Assembly: GCF_023559245.1 (NCBI RefSeq)
Contig: NZ_CP097462.1
Span: 310,001-374,000 of the forward strand
Length of the DNA: 64,000 bases
Source of the DNA: Sphingomonas sp. KRR8
GTDB taxonomy: Bacteria > Pseudomonadota > Alphaproteobacteria > Sphingomonadales > Sphingomonadaceae
Direction: 5' to 3'
Every line of letters starts with the position of its first letter. The stretch's first letter is position 1. Below, one piece after another: positions 52,861-61,433 of the stretch. A program made the position numbers and the translations under genes. Under the pieces are notes generated by a model. That model saw only the letters and a list, made by a program, of their open reading frames with translations. It was not told the DNA's origin and did no database searches.

Positions 52861-53865
52861 ATGAGCAACGATCTTCCGGCCACGATGGTGGCGATCGAGA
52901 TACAGCAGCCGGGTGGACCCGAGGCGCTGGTCCCCGCGATCCGGCCGCTGCCCCGTCCCGGCCCGGGCGAGGTGCTGGTCAAGGTGGCAGCGGCCGGAGT
53001 GAACCGGCCTGATGTGCTCCAGCGCCGAGGGGTCTATCCGCCGCCGCCGGGCGCGAGCGACCTGCCGGGGCTAGAGGTCGCGGGTGAAGTGGTCGCGGCT
53101 GGGGAGGGGGCGACCCACCTGATCGGCCAGCCGGTCTGCGCATTGGTCGCCGGCGGCGGCTATGCCGAATACGCGATCGCGCCGGCCGGGACCTGCCTGC
53201 CAGTTCCTCAAGGCCTCAGCATGGCCGAGGCGGCGGCGATCCCCGAGACACTATTCACCGTCTGGCATAATCTGTTCGAGCGCGGGGCTGCGGTCGAGGG
53301 CGAGTGGGCGCTGATCCATGGCGGTACCAGTGGCATCGGCACCATGGCGATCGCGCTCTGCCGGCTGTTCGGGGTCAAGGCGATCGTCACCTGCGGCAGC
53401 GATGACAAGTGTGCGCGGGCGCTCGAATTCGGCGCGGCGGCGGCGGTCAATTACAAGACGCAGGACTTCGTCGAGGAGGTGAAGCGCCTGACCGCCGGCA
53501 AGGGCGTCAGCGTCGTGCTCGACATGGTCGGCGGCGATTATCTGCCCCGCAACCTCCAGGCACTTGCCGAGGAAGGCCGCCATGTCTCCATTGCCACCCA
53601 GCGGGGAATGACGGCGGAGCTCAACATCGTGACGGTGATGCAGCGCCGCCTGCAGCTCACCGGCTCGACGCTGCGTCCGCGCACCCTGGCGTTCAAGAGT
53701 GGTCTCGCCGAGGAAATCCGCCGGGAGGTTTGGACGTTCGTCGAGACAGGGCAACTCCGCCCGGTCATGGACCGCACCTTCCCCCTGACCGAAGCGGCCG
53801 CTGCCCATGCGCGGATGGAGGCGGGGGAGCATGTCGGCAAGATCGTGCTGACGGTCGAGGGCTGA
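52861..53865 (+). CDS. NAD(P)H:quinone oxidoreductase, zinc-independent MDR family
   Basis: A 334-residue medium-chain oxidoreductase without zinc cysteines. Signatures are AAAGVNRPDVLQRRG, GLEVAGEVVAAG, and the cofactor loop IHGGTSGIGTMA (a change from AxxGxxG to GGxSGxG). The C-terminal EAAAAHARMEAGEHVGKIVL is the family end. This is the QorA/zeta-crystallin type, probably NADPH-dependent. There is no strong ribosome binding site before ATG 52861; it is divergent from the DUF1192 gene with 46 bases between them. Confidence 0.9.
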   Translation: MSNDLPATMVAIEIQQPGGPEALVPAIRPLPRPGPGEVLVKVAAAGVNRPDVLQRRGVYPPPPGASDLPGLEVAGEVVAAGEGATHLIGQPVCALVAGGGYAEYAIAPAGTCLPVPQGLSMAEAAAIPETLFTVWHNLFERGAAVEGEWALIHGGTSGIGTMAIALCRLFGVKAIVTCGSDDKCARALEFGAAAAVNYKTQDFVEEVKRLTAGKGVSVVLDMVGGDYLPRNLQALAEEGRHVSIATQRGMTAELNIVTVMQRRLQLTGSTLRPRTLAFKSGLAEEIRREVWTFVETGQLRPVMDRTFPLTEAAAAHARMEAGEHVGKIVLTVEG

Positions 53866-53979
53866 GTCGGATCAGCGGCACCCTGTTGTCGGCTTGTCGC
53901 GCAGGATAGCCGTTCGTCGAACGTGACCGCCCGCTGCCGAACGAACGTCGTCTTCGGTCGGCATCCGCTCGCTGCGCTC

Positions 53980-54014
53980 TCCCCTGACTGCCAAGGCCGG
54001 GCGGTCAGGGGAGT
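53980..54014 (+). promoter_or_regulatory. 14-bp hairpin hiding the ribosome binding site of the TonB receptor
   Basis: CTCCCCTGACTGCC (53980-53993) pairs with GGCGGTCAGGGGAG (54001-54014) apart from one wobble, with a 7-base loop. The presumed ribosome binding site, AGGGGAG at 54008-54014, is fully inside the 3' arm, 8 bases before ATG 54023. Confidence 0.8.
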
Positions 54015-54022
54015 AGTTCAAC

Positions 54023-56125
54023 ATGCGGCTAGTGACCGTCTTCATTGCTGTCGCAGAGCTAGCCGCCGCGGCCGCTTCTTCCGGGGCGCAGGCACAGCAG
54101 CCGCCCGCGCGATCGAACAGGGTGATCGCCTATGAGCCGGCCTTCTTCGCACCCTATGCTCCTCGCACCGCGCTGGACGTGGTTTCCCGGGTGCCAGGCT
54201 TCACTCTTGAGACCGGCAATGCCGACGTGCGAGGATTTGCCGGGGCCGCCGGCAATGTCGTGATCAACGGATCAAGGCCGAGTTCGAAAGCAGAGGGTCT
54301 TCAGACAGTCCTGTCCCGGATTCCGGCGAGCAGCGTTGTCCGCGTGGAGGTTGGACCTGGCGACCTTTATGGCTCGGATTACTCCGCCAAGAGCCAGGTC
54401 CTCAACCTGATCCTGTCCGCGACCGGGGGGACGGAAGCAAACCTGACCCTCGGCGCCAAACGGCTCTACAGCGGCTATATCAACACCGATGCCAGCGGCT
54501 CTGTTCAGTGGAAGCGCGGGCCAAGCACGATCAACCTTTCAGCCGGAACCGGTCGCGACCGCCAGATTGAAGAAGGCCATGACTACATTGACGCGTTGCC
54601 ATCCGGATCGCGGCTGGAGACTCGCCGCAAGGTCAACACCTACTTCACCAAGGACCCTTATCTGAGCGGCAGCTGGGCAATCGAGCGAGCACAGGATCGC
54701 GCATTTCGCCTCAACGTGCGCTGGCAACCAAGCACCTTCGACCTTGAGCAGAGAAACCGGGTGACGCCTGCCTTGGGCGCTCCGCACGATGACAGCCTCT
54801 ACCAGCGATACCGTACTCCGGTCTTCGAGATCGGGGGAGACGTCACGCGGCCCCTGGCTGGCGGAGCAATCAAGCTGGTTGCGCTGGCGACCCGCCGCAA
54901 GCGGGACAATTTCGATGCCTACGTCGCCCGCAATGACGTGCTGGCAAACACTCCGAGTGTGGTGGGCGGCTTCGAGCAGCTTCAGAAGGCCAGCCTCGCC
55001 GAGACGCTGGCGAAGGTCAGCTGGACCCGCTCCAACCTCGCCGGCTTCTCGGTTGAACTTGGCGGCGAGGCGGCGCTCAACAAGCTCGATAACAGCACGC
55101 GCTTTGCGATCGTCGACGAGAACGGCCTCCGGGTGCCCATTCCGCTGCCTATTTCCGATGCACAAGTGGAGGAGAAGCGTGGTGAGTTGACCCTCAACGT
55201 CGGCAGGTATCTCGCACCGGCACTGCGGATCGACGGTGGTGTGGCGTATGAGTTCTCCCGGCTTCAGGTAATGGGAGATGCGGAAGCGCGGCGTTCGTTG
55301 CAGTTCCTCAAGCCGACGCTGAGTCTGGACTGGCGTCCGAAGGGTGGCTGGCACGCACGGGTGTCGGCTCGCAGGACCGTCGCGCAGCTCAATTTCTACG
55401 ACTTCATCAGCGTGGCGGAGTTGAGCACCGATCGCGTGAACGCTGGCAATGCGAACCTGCTGCCGCAAAGGACGTGGGAGTTCAGGGGCACGCTTGAGAA
55501 GACCGTGCTAGGGGAAGGGCTGGTCAAGTTCGACGCCGGATACGACCGCGTCTCGAAGCTGCAGGACCTTATCCTCACCGCCGAAGGCTTCTCCGCGCCG
55601 GGTAACCTCGGCACTGGTACACGCAGCTTCATCGCCTTCGAGGTCGATGCGCCGCTGGGCAAGTTGGGACTGAAGGGGGTGCGCGTCCGCCTCAACGGGC
55701 AACTGCAACGCACCCGAGTGCTGGACCCCATCTCGGGCCAGGAGCGCCGATGGAGTGACTTTTTTCCGGCGTGGCAGTGGGGTGTCGAAGTCCGACGGGA
55801 TGCCGGCCCATGGTCCTACGGAATGACGATCAATGACCGAGACCGGTTCACATTTTTCCGCGCGAACGAGGCCGACACGAACTTCAACAGTGGTGTCTAT
55901 GGCACGGCGTTCGTTGAATGGCGGCCCGCGAAACGCACCTCCATCACGTTCGATGTCGATAACCTGTTCGACACCCGCGCCCAGCGTGAACGCCTGTTCT
56001 TCTTTCCCAATCGCAGCGCCGCGATGCCGTTCGTCCGCGAATTGAGGGTTCGCAATCGGCACGTCACGCTGGGGCTGACCATCAAGCAGACCTTTGGCCG
56101 GTCGACCTCTGCGCCAAAGAGCTGA
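54023..56125 (+). CDS. TonB-dependent outer-membrane receptor
   Basis: A 700-residue receptor. Signal peptide RLVTVFIAVAELAAAAASSGAQA. The plug region runs about residues 30-140 (TALDVVSRVPGFTLET, INGSRPSSKAEGL, IPASSVVRVEV). A 22-strand-type barrel follows, with long periodic Tyr/Arg-rich strands ending LGLTIKQTFG. No TonB box is obvious. The substrate cannot be told from the sequence, and there is no transport partner nearby. Translation should depend on opening the hairpin at 53980-54014. Confidence 0.9.
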   Translation: MRLVTVFIAVAELAAAAASSGAQAQQPPARSNRVIAYEPAFFAPYAPRTALDVVSRVPGFTLETGNADVRGFAGAAGNVVINGSRPSSKAEGLQTVLSRIPASSVVRVEVGPGDLYGSDYSAKSQVLNLILSATGGTEANLTLGAKRLYSGYINTDASGSVQWKRGPSTINLSAGTGRDRQIEEGHDYIDALPSGSRLETRRKVNTYFTKDPYLSGSWAIERAQDRAFRLNVRWQPSTFDLEQRNRVTPALGAPHDDSLYQRYRTPVFEIGGDVTRPLAGGAIKLVALATRRKRDNFDAYVARNDVLANTPSVVGGFEQLQKASLAETLAKVSWTRSNLAGFSVELGGEAALNKLDNSTRFAIVDENGLRVPIPLPISDAQVEEKRGELTLNVGRYLAPALRIDGGVAYEFSRLQVMGDAEARRSLQFLKPTLSLDWRPKGGWHARVSARRTVAQLNFYDFISVAELSTDRVNAGNANLLPQRTWEFRGTLEKTVLGEGLVKFDAGYDRVSKLQDLILTAEGFSAPGNLGTGTRSFIAFEVDAPLGKLGLKGVRVRLNGQLQRTRVLDPISGQERRWSDFFPAWQWGVEVRRDAGPWSYGMTINDRDRFTFFRANEADTNFNSGVYGTAFVEWRPAKRTSITFDVDNLFDTRAQRERLFFFPNRSAAMPFVRELRVRNRHVTLGLTIKQTFGRSTSAPKS

Positions 56126-56179
56126 TGCCGCTGCTTTAGCCTTGGCGTGGAGTTGGAGGAGGACAGACTTCCGGCAGCG

Positions 56180-56605
56180 TCAGGGCAGCAGCCGATTGTC
56201 CCACTGCCATTGCTCGGCGCTGAGCAGCGTCAGCGCTGCGGCAGCGGGATGTGCCGGATTGATCAGCCAGTTACGGCTATGCGGGGCGACTGCGGCGGGG
56301 ACGTTGGCAAGCGGGCTGGCCTGGGCGGTGAGCCAGCGATCACCCCAGGCGCGGCTCTCCTCGAGCGGCGGGAGCGGGTCGTCCCAGCGGGTCACGGGTA
56401 GCTGACCAGCCTCGATTTGCAGCAGTTGGTAGCCCAGTGGGAGTTCGACCCGGTCCTCGACCTGCGCGAGCACCTCTAGCAGTGCCAGTGCCACGGACTC
56501 GGAAGCATAGACGATCGGCTTGCCCTTGTTGTGCCAGCGGCCGCTTACATGAAGGCCCCCCGCGCCGCTAAGGTCAGCGAAGGCGGACACGCGCCACAGG
56601 ATCAA
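56180..56605 (-). CDS. RES-domain toxin of a Xre/RES-type toxin-antitoxin module
   Basis: A 141-residue RES protein, the compact size typical of the toxin. Family motifs are ILWRVSAFADLSGAGGLHVSGRW at the N-terminus (short conserved blocks R, G, G, R/W), GKPIVYASESVALALLEVL, and a late N-terminal Asn region. RES toxins hydrolyse NAD. The start is unusual: a TTG at 56603-56605 overlaps the antitoxin TGA in a TTGA junction. It is the second gene, after the antitoxin. Longer in-frame starts lie inside the antitoxin gene. Confidence 0.85.
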   Translation of the reverse strand: MILWRVSAFADLSGAGGLHVSGRWHNKGKPIVYASESVALALLEVLAQVEDRVELPLGYQLLQIEAGQLPVTRWDDPLPPLEESRAWGDRWLTAQASPLANVPAAVAPHSRNWLINPAHPAAAALTLLSAEQWQWDNRLLP

Positions 56606-57090
56606 GAATAAACACCATACTTCAGCTGAAGCAGGCGCTCCTCGACCCAGCGGCCGCCGGCCTCGGTGCGGAGCAGCGACAATGGGCTGCGGCCGTCGAA
56701 CGAGGCCTTGGCGCCGGTGAGCCACTCACGGACGCGGGCGCGGTCGCCGAAGACCTCCATCGCCAGCTCCAGCGTGCGGATCAGCCGGGCGAGCCGTTCG
56801 CTTTCTTCCACGTTGAAGCGCTCGCCAATGTCGAGCCGGCGCTCGAGCGTGCGGCGCACCGCGATAACACCAGCGAGGCTGGCAAGGGTGAAGCCGTAAT
56901 CCCGCATCACCACCCGCAGCATCTTGACGGGAAGCCCTGCCTCAACCGCGGCGAGGTGGCCCGATGGTTGGGCGCGGACGATGTCGTTCAACATGGTGGC
57001 TTCCGTCATATGGCGCATATGCACCCGCCACTTGTCATATTCAAGGGCAGCCTTGTCTCGCGCGGGCAACAGGCGTAAGCGCTCCACCAT
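56602..57090 (-). CDS. Xre/MbcA/ParS-family antitoxin
   Basis: A 162-residue antitoxin. The C-terminal MbcA/ParS toxin-binding domain includes RLARLIRTLELAMEVFGDRARVREWLTGAKASFDGRSPLSLL, quoted here as the family's AMEVFGD...REWL..PLSLL pattern. An N-terminal helical DNA-binding region (LASLAGVIAVRRTLERRL) precedes it. I chose ATG 57088-57090; starts further in (57018, 57009) are possible. The toxin start overlaps its stop. The upstream leader contains a GC-rich hairpin. Confidence 0.82.
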   Translation of the reverse strand: MVERLRLLPARDKAALEYDKWRVHMRHMTEATMLNDIVRAQPSGHLAAVEAGLPVKMLRVVMRDYGFTLASLAGVIAVRRTLERRLDIGERFNVEESERLARLIRTLELAMEVFGDRARVREWLTGAKASFDGRSPLSLLRTEAGGRWVEERLLQLKYGVYS

Positions 57091-57095
57091 GGTGT

Positions 57096-57122
57096 GGCCG
57101 CTCCGTGAGGGGCGGCCCTTTT
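57096..57122 (+). terminator. Terminator-like hairpin with GNRA loop and T tract, upstream of trcR
   Basis: GGCCGCTCC (57096-57104), loop GTGA, GGGGCGGCC (57109-57117), then CTTTTC. It is a classic intrinsic terminator in the plus direction, yet no plus-strand gene lies upstream. On the minus strand the same stem holds GGAG just before the antitoxin ATG. Confidence 0.65.
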
Positions 57123-57143
57123 CATGTCTGGAGACTATTCGCG

Positions 57144-57872
57144 ATGGCACAAGCGCCGACGCCGACGCCGACCCCGCTCATGCCGCACGCGACCGCCGCC
57201 TGGCTGGTCGACAACAGCGCGCTGACCTTCGAGCAGATCGCAGCCTTCTGCGGGCTCCACATCCTGGAGGTCCAGGCCATCGCCGACGACACGGCGGCGA
57301 CCAAGTTGACCGGCCGCGACCCGATCCGCTCGGGCGAGCTGACCCATGAGGAGATCGAGAAGGGTCAGGCCGACCCCGACTATCGCCTTAGGATGCACAA
57401 GGCGCCGGACCCCGTCACCCGCACCAAGGGCCCGCGCTACACGCCGGTGTCCAAGCGCCAGGACAAGCCGGACGGGATCGCCTGGATCATCCGCAATCAT
57501 CCGGAAGTGACCGACGGCGCGATTGGCAAGCTCATTGGCACGACGCGCACGACCATCGCCGCGATCCGCGATCGGAGCCACTGGAACATCGCCAATATCC
57601 AGCCGAAGGACCCGGTGACGCTCGGCCTGACCAGCCAGCGCGAGCTGGATGCAGCTGTTGCCAAGGCGCAGAAGGCCGCGGGCACCGAGCGGATCGACGA
57701 CGGCCGGCTCGATACCGACCGCGCCGCGCTGATCGAGGAGCTGCGCGCCGAGCGCGAGCGCCACGCCCGCGAGGCGGACGCAGCCCTGATCGACGCCCAG
57801 CGTGACGAGCATGGGCTGGCCCCGGGCGAGATCATGCCGGGGATCGCCGACCCGTTCCGCAAGGCGGAGTAA
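57144..57872 (+). CDS. trcR: TrcR-family cell-cycle transcriptional regulator (DUF1013)
   Basis: A 242-residue protein of the alphaproteobacterial TrcR/DUF1013 family. Conserved segments are LMPHATAAWLVDNSALTFEQIA (as adjacent blocks), LTGRDPIRSGELTHEEIEKGQ, and YTPVSKRQDKPDGIAWIIRN, followed by HPEVTDGAIGKLIGTTRTTI, a helix-turn-helix. In Caulobacter TrcR binds promoters across the cell cycle. The C-terminal third is a charged helix. GGAG at 57130-57133 serves ATG 57144. It sits downstream of the hairpin at 57096-57122. Confidence 0.92.
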   Translation: MAQAPTPTPTPLMPHATAAWLVDNSALTFEQIAAFCGLHILEVQAIADDTAATKLTGRDPIRSGELTHEEIEKGQADPDYRLRMHKAPDPVTRTKGPRYTPVSKRQDKPDGIAWIIRNHPEVTDGAIGKLIGTTRTTIAAIRDRSHWNIANIQPKDPVTLGLTSQRELDAAVAKAQKAAGTERIDDGRLDTDRAALIEELRAERERHAREADAALIDAQRDEHGLAPGEIMPGIADPFRKAE

Positions 57873-57943
57873 GGTCGTCTGGCGCTTCGCTCCGGACGAG
57901 CGGACGCTTGATTCCTCTCGTCACCTAGGCCACGCCTCACGTT

Positions 57944-58183
57944 ATGAACGCTGCCCCTGACACCCTGAGTTTCGAGGCCGCGCTGCAGCGGCTGGAGGAG
58001 ATCGTCCGGGTGCTCGAACGCGGCGAGGCGCCGCTCGACCAGTCGATCGACCTCTACCAGGAAGGCGACCGGCTGAAGCGGCTGTGCGAGGAGCGGCTGA
58101 AGTCCGCCCAGGCGCGGATCGAGGCGATTGCCTTCGGTCCCGATGGGCAGCCCAGCGGGACGGTGCCGTTTGACGGGAGCTAA
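57944..58183 (+). CDS. xseB: Exodeoxyribonuclease VII small subunit
   Basis: A 79-residue protein of usual size. Motif: FEAALQRLEEIVRVLERGEAPLDQSI, then YQEGDRLKRLCEERL, the XseB signature helices. With XseA it degrades single-stranded DNA; the large subunit is not in this window. It follows trcR by 71 bases and the ispA GTG begins one base after its stop region, the common xseB-ispA arrangement. Confidence 0.95.
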   Translation: MNAAPDTLSFEAALQRLEEIVRVLERGEAPLDQSIDLYQEGDRLKRLCEERLKSAQARIEAIAFGPDGQPSGTVPFDGS

Positions 58184-58184
58184 G

Positions 58185-59087
58185 GTGGCGCTGGCGGCCG
58201 ACGCGGACCTGCTGAGCGAGGCGCAGCGCGTCTCGGGTGAAGTCGACCGCATCTTCGAGGCGGCGCTGGCCGACCGTTGCGATGGTCGTGACCGACTGTG
58301 CGGAGCAATGCGCCATGCGGCCATCGGCGGCGGCAAGCGGCTCCGTCCCCTGCTGACCGTCGCTGCTTCCCAGCTGTTCGCGATCGATGAGGCGCGGGCG
58401 CTGCGGGCGGGCGCTGCAGTTGAGGCGATCCACGTCTACAGCCTGATCCACGATGACCTCCCATGCATGGACGACGACGACCTGCGCCGGGGCAAGCCGA
58501 CTGTTCACAAAGCCTATGACGAAGCGACGGCGGTGCTGGCCGGTGACTGCTTGCACGCCTTGGCGTTCGAGCTGCTGGCCGAACCGGCGACGCATGAGGA
58601 TCCGTTCGTGCGCGCGGAACTGGTGCTGGAGCTGAGCCGCGCGTCGGGCCTGGACGGCATGGCCGGCGGGCAGATGATGGACCTGGCCGCTGAAGGGCAG
58701 GACCTCGACCTGGGCGCCATCACCCGGCTGCAGAGCCTGAAGACCGGCGCTCTGATCGAATATGCGGTTGAAGCAGCCGCGATCATGGCCCGCCTGACCC
58801 ATGAGGCGCGGGTGCCGCTCAAGGGATATGCCCGAAATGTGGGGCTGGCCTTCCAGATTGCCGACGACCTGCTCGACCACGCCGGCGACGAGGCGGCCGC
58901 GGGTAAGCGGCTGCAGAAGGATGCGGATGCCGGCAAGGCGACGTTCGTTTCCCTGCTCGGCGAGGAACGGGCGCGGGCCCAGGCCAATCTGCTGGTGGAG
59001 CAGGCGATCGAGCACCTCCACGATCATGGCGAGCAAGCCGAACTGCTGCGCGCCATCGCCCGCTATGCTGTCGAGCGGGACCGCTAG
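58185..59087 (+). CDS. ispA: IspA: farnesyl diphosphate synthase (short-chain polyprenyl synthase)
   Basis: A 300-residue prenyltransferase. The first aspartate-rich motif is DDLPCMDDDD, and the second is FQIADDLLDHAGD; GGGKRLRPLLT binds pyrophosphate. It makes farnesyl diphosphate for quinones, undecaprenol and carotenoids, which connects it to the crtX-crtW genes a few kilobases away. GTG 58185 with GGAG 5 bases upstream is used; the stop of xseB is at 58181-58183. coaD starts 3 bases after its stop. Confidence 0.95.
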   Translation: MALAADADLLSEAQRVSGEVDRIFEAALADRCDGRDRLCGAMRHAAIGGGKRLRPLLTVAASQLFAIDEARALRAGAAVEAIHVYSLIHDDLPCMDDDDLRRGKPTVHKAYDEATAVLAGDCLHALAFELLAEPATHEDPFVRAELVLELSRASGLDGMAGGQMMDLAAEGQDLDLGAITRLQSLKTGALIEYAVEAAAIMARLTHEARVPLKGYARNVGLAFQIADDLLDHAGDEAAAGKRLQKDADAGKATFVSLLGEERARAQANLLVEQAIEHLHDHGEQAELLRAIARYAVERDR

Positions 59088-59090
59088 GTG

Positions 59091-59597
59091 ATGACCCAAC
59101 GCGCTGCCGTTTATCCGGGGACCTTCGATCCGGTCACGCTGGGCCACCTCGACATCATCCAGCGCGGCAGCCGGCTGGTTGACCGGCTGGTGATCGGGGT
59201 GACGACCAATCCTTCCAAGGAACCCATGTTCACGCTGCCGGAGCGGATGGACATGGTCCGTCGGGAGACCGCCGATTTCCCCAACGTCAGCGTTGTCGAG
59301 TTCGACAGCCTGCTGATGAACTTCGCGGAAGAGCAGGGCGCGAGCATGATCCTGCGTGGTCTGCGCGCGGTCGCCGATTTCGAATATGAGTATCAGATGG
59401 CGGGGATGAACCAGCAGCTGAACGACCGAATTGAGACCGTCTTTCTGATGGCTGACGTGTCGCTGCAGCCGATCGCGTCAAGGCTGGTGAAAGAAATCGC
59501 CCGCTACGGGGGCGCCATCGACAAGTTTGTCACGCCCGCCGTTGCCGCCGATGTCGCGGCGCGGCTGGGTCACAAGGATTTGATTCGGGGAAAATGA
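59091..59597 (+). CDS. coaD: Pantetheine-phosphate adenylyltransferase (CoaD)
   Basis: A 168-residue enzyme: the nucleotidyltransferase motif GTFDPVTLGHLDII at the N-terminus, FNFAEEQGA-like MNFAEEQGASMILRGLRAVADFEYE, and the C-terminal YGGAIDKFV. It catalyses the fourth step of coenzyme A synthesis. ATG 59091 follows a GTG at 59088; either is possible. It ends overlapping the peptidyl-prolyl isomerase ATG in an ATGA junction. Confidence 0.97.
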   Translation: MTQRAAVYPGTFDPVTLGHLDIIQRGSRLVDRLVIGVTTNPSKEPMFTLPERMDMVRRETADFPNVSVVEFDSLLMNFAEEQGASMILRGLRAVADFEYEYQMAGMNQQLNDRIETVFLMADVSLQPIASRLVKEIARYGGAIDKFVTPAVAADVAARLGHKDLIRGK

Positions 59598-60382
59598 CGT
59601 TGCGCCCAATTCTGCTTGCCGCCGCCTGCGCGGCGATGATCGCCGGTTCAACTGTTGCTGCTCAGGAGGCGCCTGCGCCTGTGCCGGAAGCTTCGTCGCA
59701 GACCGCTCCGGCCCCGGCAACGGCCCCCGCCCAGGAGGCGCCTGCACCAGCGCCGGCGCCAGTGGCTCATGCGGTTGCAGCACCGGCGCCGCTGCCACCG
59801 GTCCGGGTCGTTTCCATCAATGCGCCGGCCGAGGTCACCGCGGACCCTTCCAACCTTCTGAACCTTGAACTGTCCAATGGCGGTCGGGTGGTCATTCAGA
59901 TGCGTCCGGACGCCGCACCGCAGATGGTGGCGCGGGTCAAGACGCTGGTGAACCAGGGCTTCTACAACGGCCTGCTATTCCACCGGGTAATCCCCGGTTT
60001 CATGGCGCAGGGCGGCGATCCCAAGGGCGATGGCACCGGCGGATCGAACCTTCCCGACGTGCCCGCCGAGTTCAATTCCATCCCGCACCTGCGCGGCACC
60101 GTCGCCGCGGCCCGGGCCGAAGATCCGAACAGTGCCAACAGCCAGTTCTACATCATGTTCGGACCCAAGGGTTCGCTGAACAACAAGTATACGGTGTTCG
60201 GCCGGGTCGTTCAGGGCATGAGCTTCGTCGACCAGATCGCGCCGGGCGAGCCGCCGGCCGATCCGACGCGCATCGTTCGTGCGACCCTGGGCTCAACGGT
60301 GGCGGCCGAGGTGCCTGCGCCAGGTCGGCCCGGAACCACGGACCAGTTGGCGCCGAACCCGCCGGCACCGCCTAAGAAGTAA
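59594..60382 (+). CDS. Exported cyclophilin-type peptidyl-prolyl isomerase
   Basis: A 262-residue protein with a signal peptide ([20 protein letters not shown]). A Pro/Ala-rich linker of about 60 residues follows. The cyclophilin domain spans about residues 90-235 ([53 protein letters not shown]), with the catalytic Arg of FHRVI and the FMAQGGD core. A short Pro-rich tail ends it. It assists folding of periplasmic proteins. It follows coaD by an ATGA overlap and precedes queA. Confidence 0.92.
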   Translation: MTLRPILLAAACAAMIAGSTVAAQEAPAPVPEASSQTAPAPATAPAQEAPAPAPAPVAHAVAAPAPLPPVRVVSINAPAEVTADPSNLLNLELSNGGRVVIQMRPDAAPQMVARVKTLVNQGFYNGLLFHRVIPGFMAQGGDPKGDGTGGSNLPDVPAEFNSIPHLRGTVAAARAEDPNSANSQFYIMFGPKGSLNNKYTVFGRVVQGMSFVDQIAPGEPPADPTRIVRATLGSTVAAEVPAPGRPGTTDQLAPNPPAPPKK

Positions 60383-60401
60383 CGTCTCGGCGAGGCGACC
60401 C

Positions 60402-61433
60402 GTGAAGGTCGACCTGTTCGATTTCGATCTGCCGGAAGAGCGGATCGCGCTTCGGCCAGCGCGTCCGCGCGACAGTGCGCGCCTGCTCGAGGTAACGCCT
60501 GCGGGTCTGGCCGATCACGTCGTTCGCGACCTGCCGAGCCTGCTGCGCGCGGGCGACCTACTGGTGTTCAACGATACCCGTGTCATTCCGGCGCAGTTGG
60601 AAGGTCGACGCGGCGAAGCGAGCATTGGCGCGACGTTGCACAAGCGCGAGGACCTGCGCGCCTGGTGGGCCTTCGTCCGCAACGCCAAGCGGGTGCGGGA
60701 AGGGGATACGGTGACTTTTGGCGGCGGCGTCGAGGCAGTCGCCGAGGCCAAGGGCGATGACGGTGCGATTCTCTTCCGGTTCAGCGGTGACGAACCCGTC
60801 GAGGTGCTGCTGCACCGCGCCGGGACCATGCCGCTGCCGCCCTACATCGCCTCCAAGCGGCCGATCGATAATGCCGACGCGGCCGATTACCAGACCATGT
60901 TCGCGGCGAAGGATGGCGCGGTGGCCGCGCCGACCGCGTCGCTGCACTTTACCCCTGAACTGATTGCGGCGCTCGATGCAGCGGGAGTGAAGCGCGAGAC
61001 TCTGACCCTGCATGTGGGCGCCGGCACTTTCCTGCCGGTGAAGGTTGAAGACACCGCCGACCACAAGATGCACGCCGAATGGGGGCGGATCGACGTGGAG
61101 ACTGCCGAGCACCTGAATGCCGCGAAGCAAGCCGGTGGACGGCTGATCGCGGTCGGCACGACGCCACTGCGGCTGTTGGAGAGCGCAACGGGCGAGGACG
61201 GAGTTGTTCGCCCGTTCGCCGGAGACACTGCCATATTCATCACGCCAGGCTATCGCTTTCGCGCAGTCGACGGCCTGATGACCAATTTCCATTTGCCTAA
61301 GTCGACTCTGTTCATGCTGGTTTCGGCGCTGATGGGCCTGGAGCGGATGCAGGCCGCCTATGCTCATGCGATCGCGGAAGGCTACCGCTTCTACAGCTAC
61401 GGCGACTCAAGCCTGCTACTGCCGAACGGCTAG
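60402..61433 (+). CDS. queA: QueA: S-adenosylmethionine:tRNA ribosyltransferase-isomerase
   Basis: A 343-residue queuosine enzyme. Motifs are [15 protein letters not shown] at the N-terminus, [24 protein letters not shown] and [30 protein letters not shown] ends it. It converts preQ1-tRNA to epoxyqueuosine-tRNA. The start is GTG 60402 with GAGG 7 bases upstream. Tgt, its usual neighbour, is not in this window; the gene converges on crtX with an 18-base overlap of coding ends. Confidence 0.96.
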   Translation: MKVDLFDFDLPEERIALRPARPRDSARLLEVTPAGLADHVVRDLPSLLRAGDLLVFNDTRVIPAQLEGRRGEASIGATLHKREDLRAWWAFVRNAKRVREGDTVTFGGGVEAVAEAKGDDGAILFRFSGDEPVEVLLHRAGTMPLPPYIASKRPIDNADAADYQTMFAAKDGAVAAPTASLHFTPELIAALDAAGVKRETLTLHVGAGTFLPVKVEDTADHKMHAEWGRIDVETAEHLNAAKQAGGRLIAVGTTPLRLLESATGEDGVVRPFAGDTAIFITPGYRFRAVDGLMTNFHLPKSTLFMLVSALMGLERMQAAYAHAIAEGYRFYSYGDSSLLLPNG

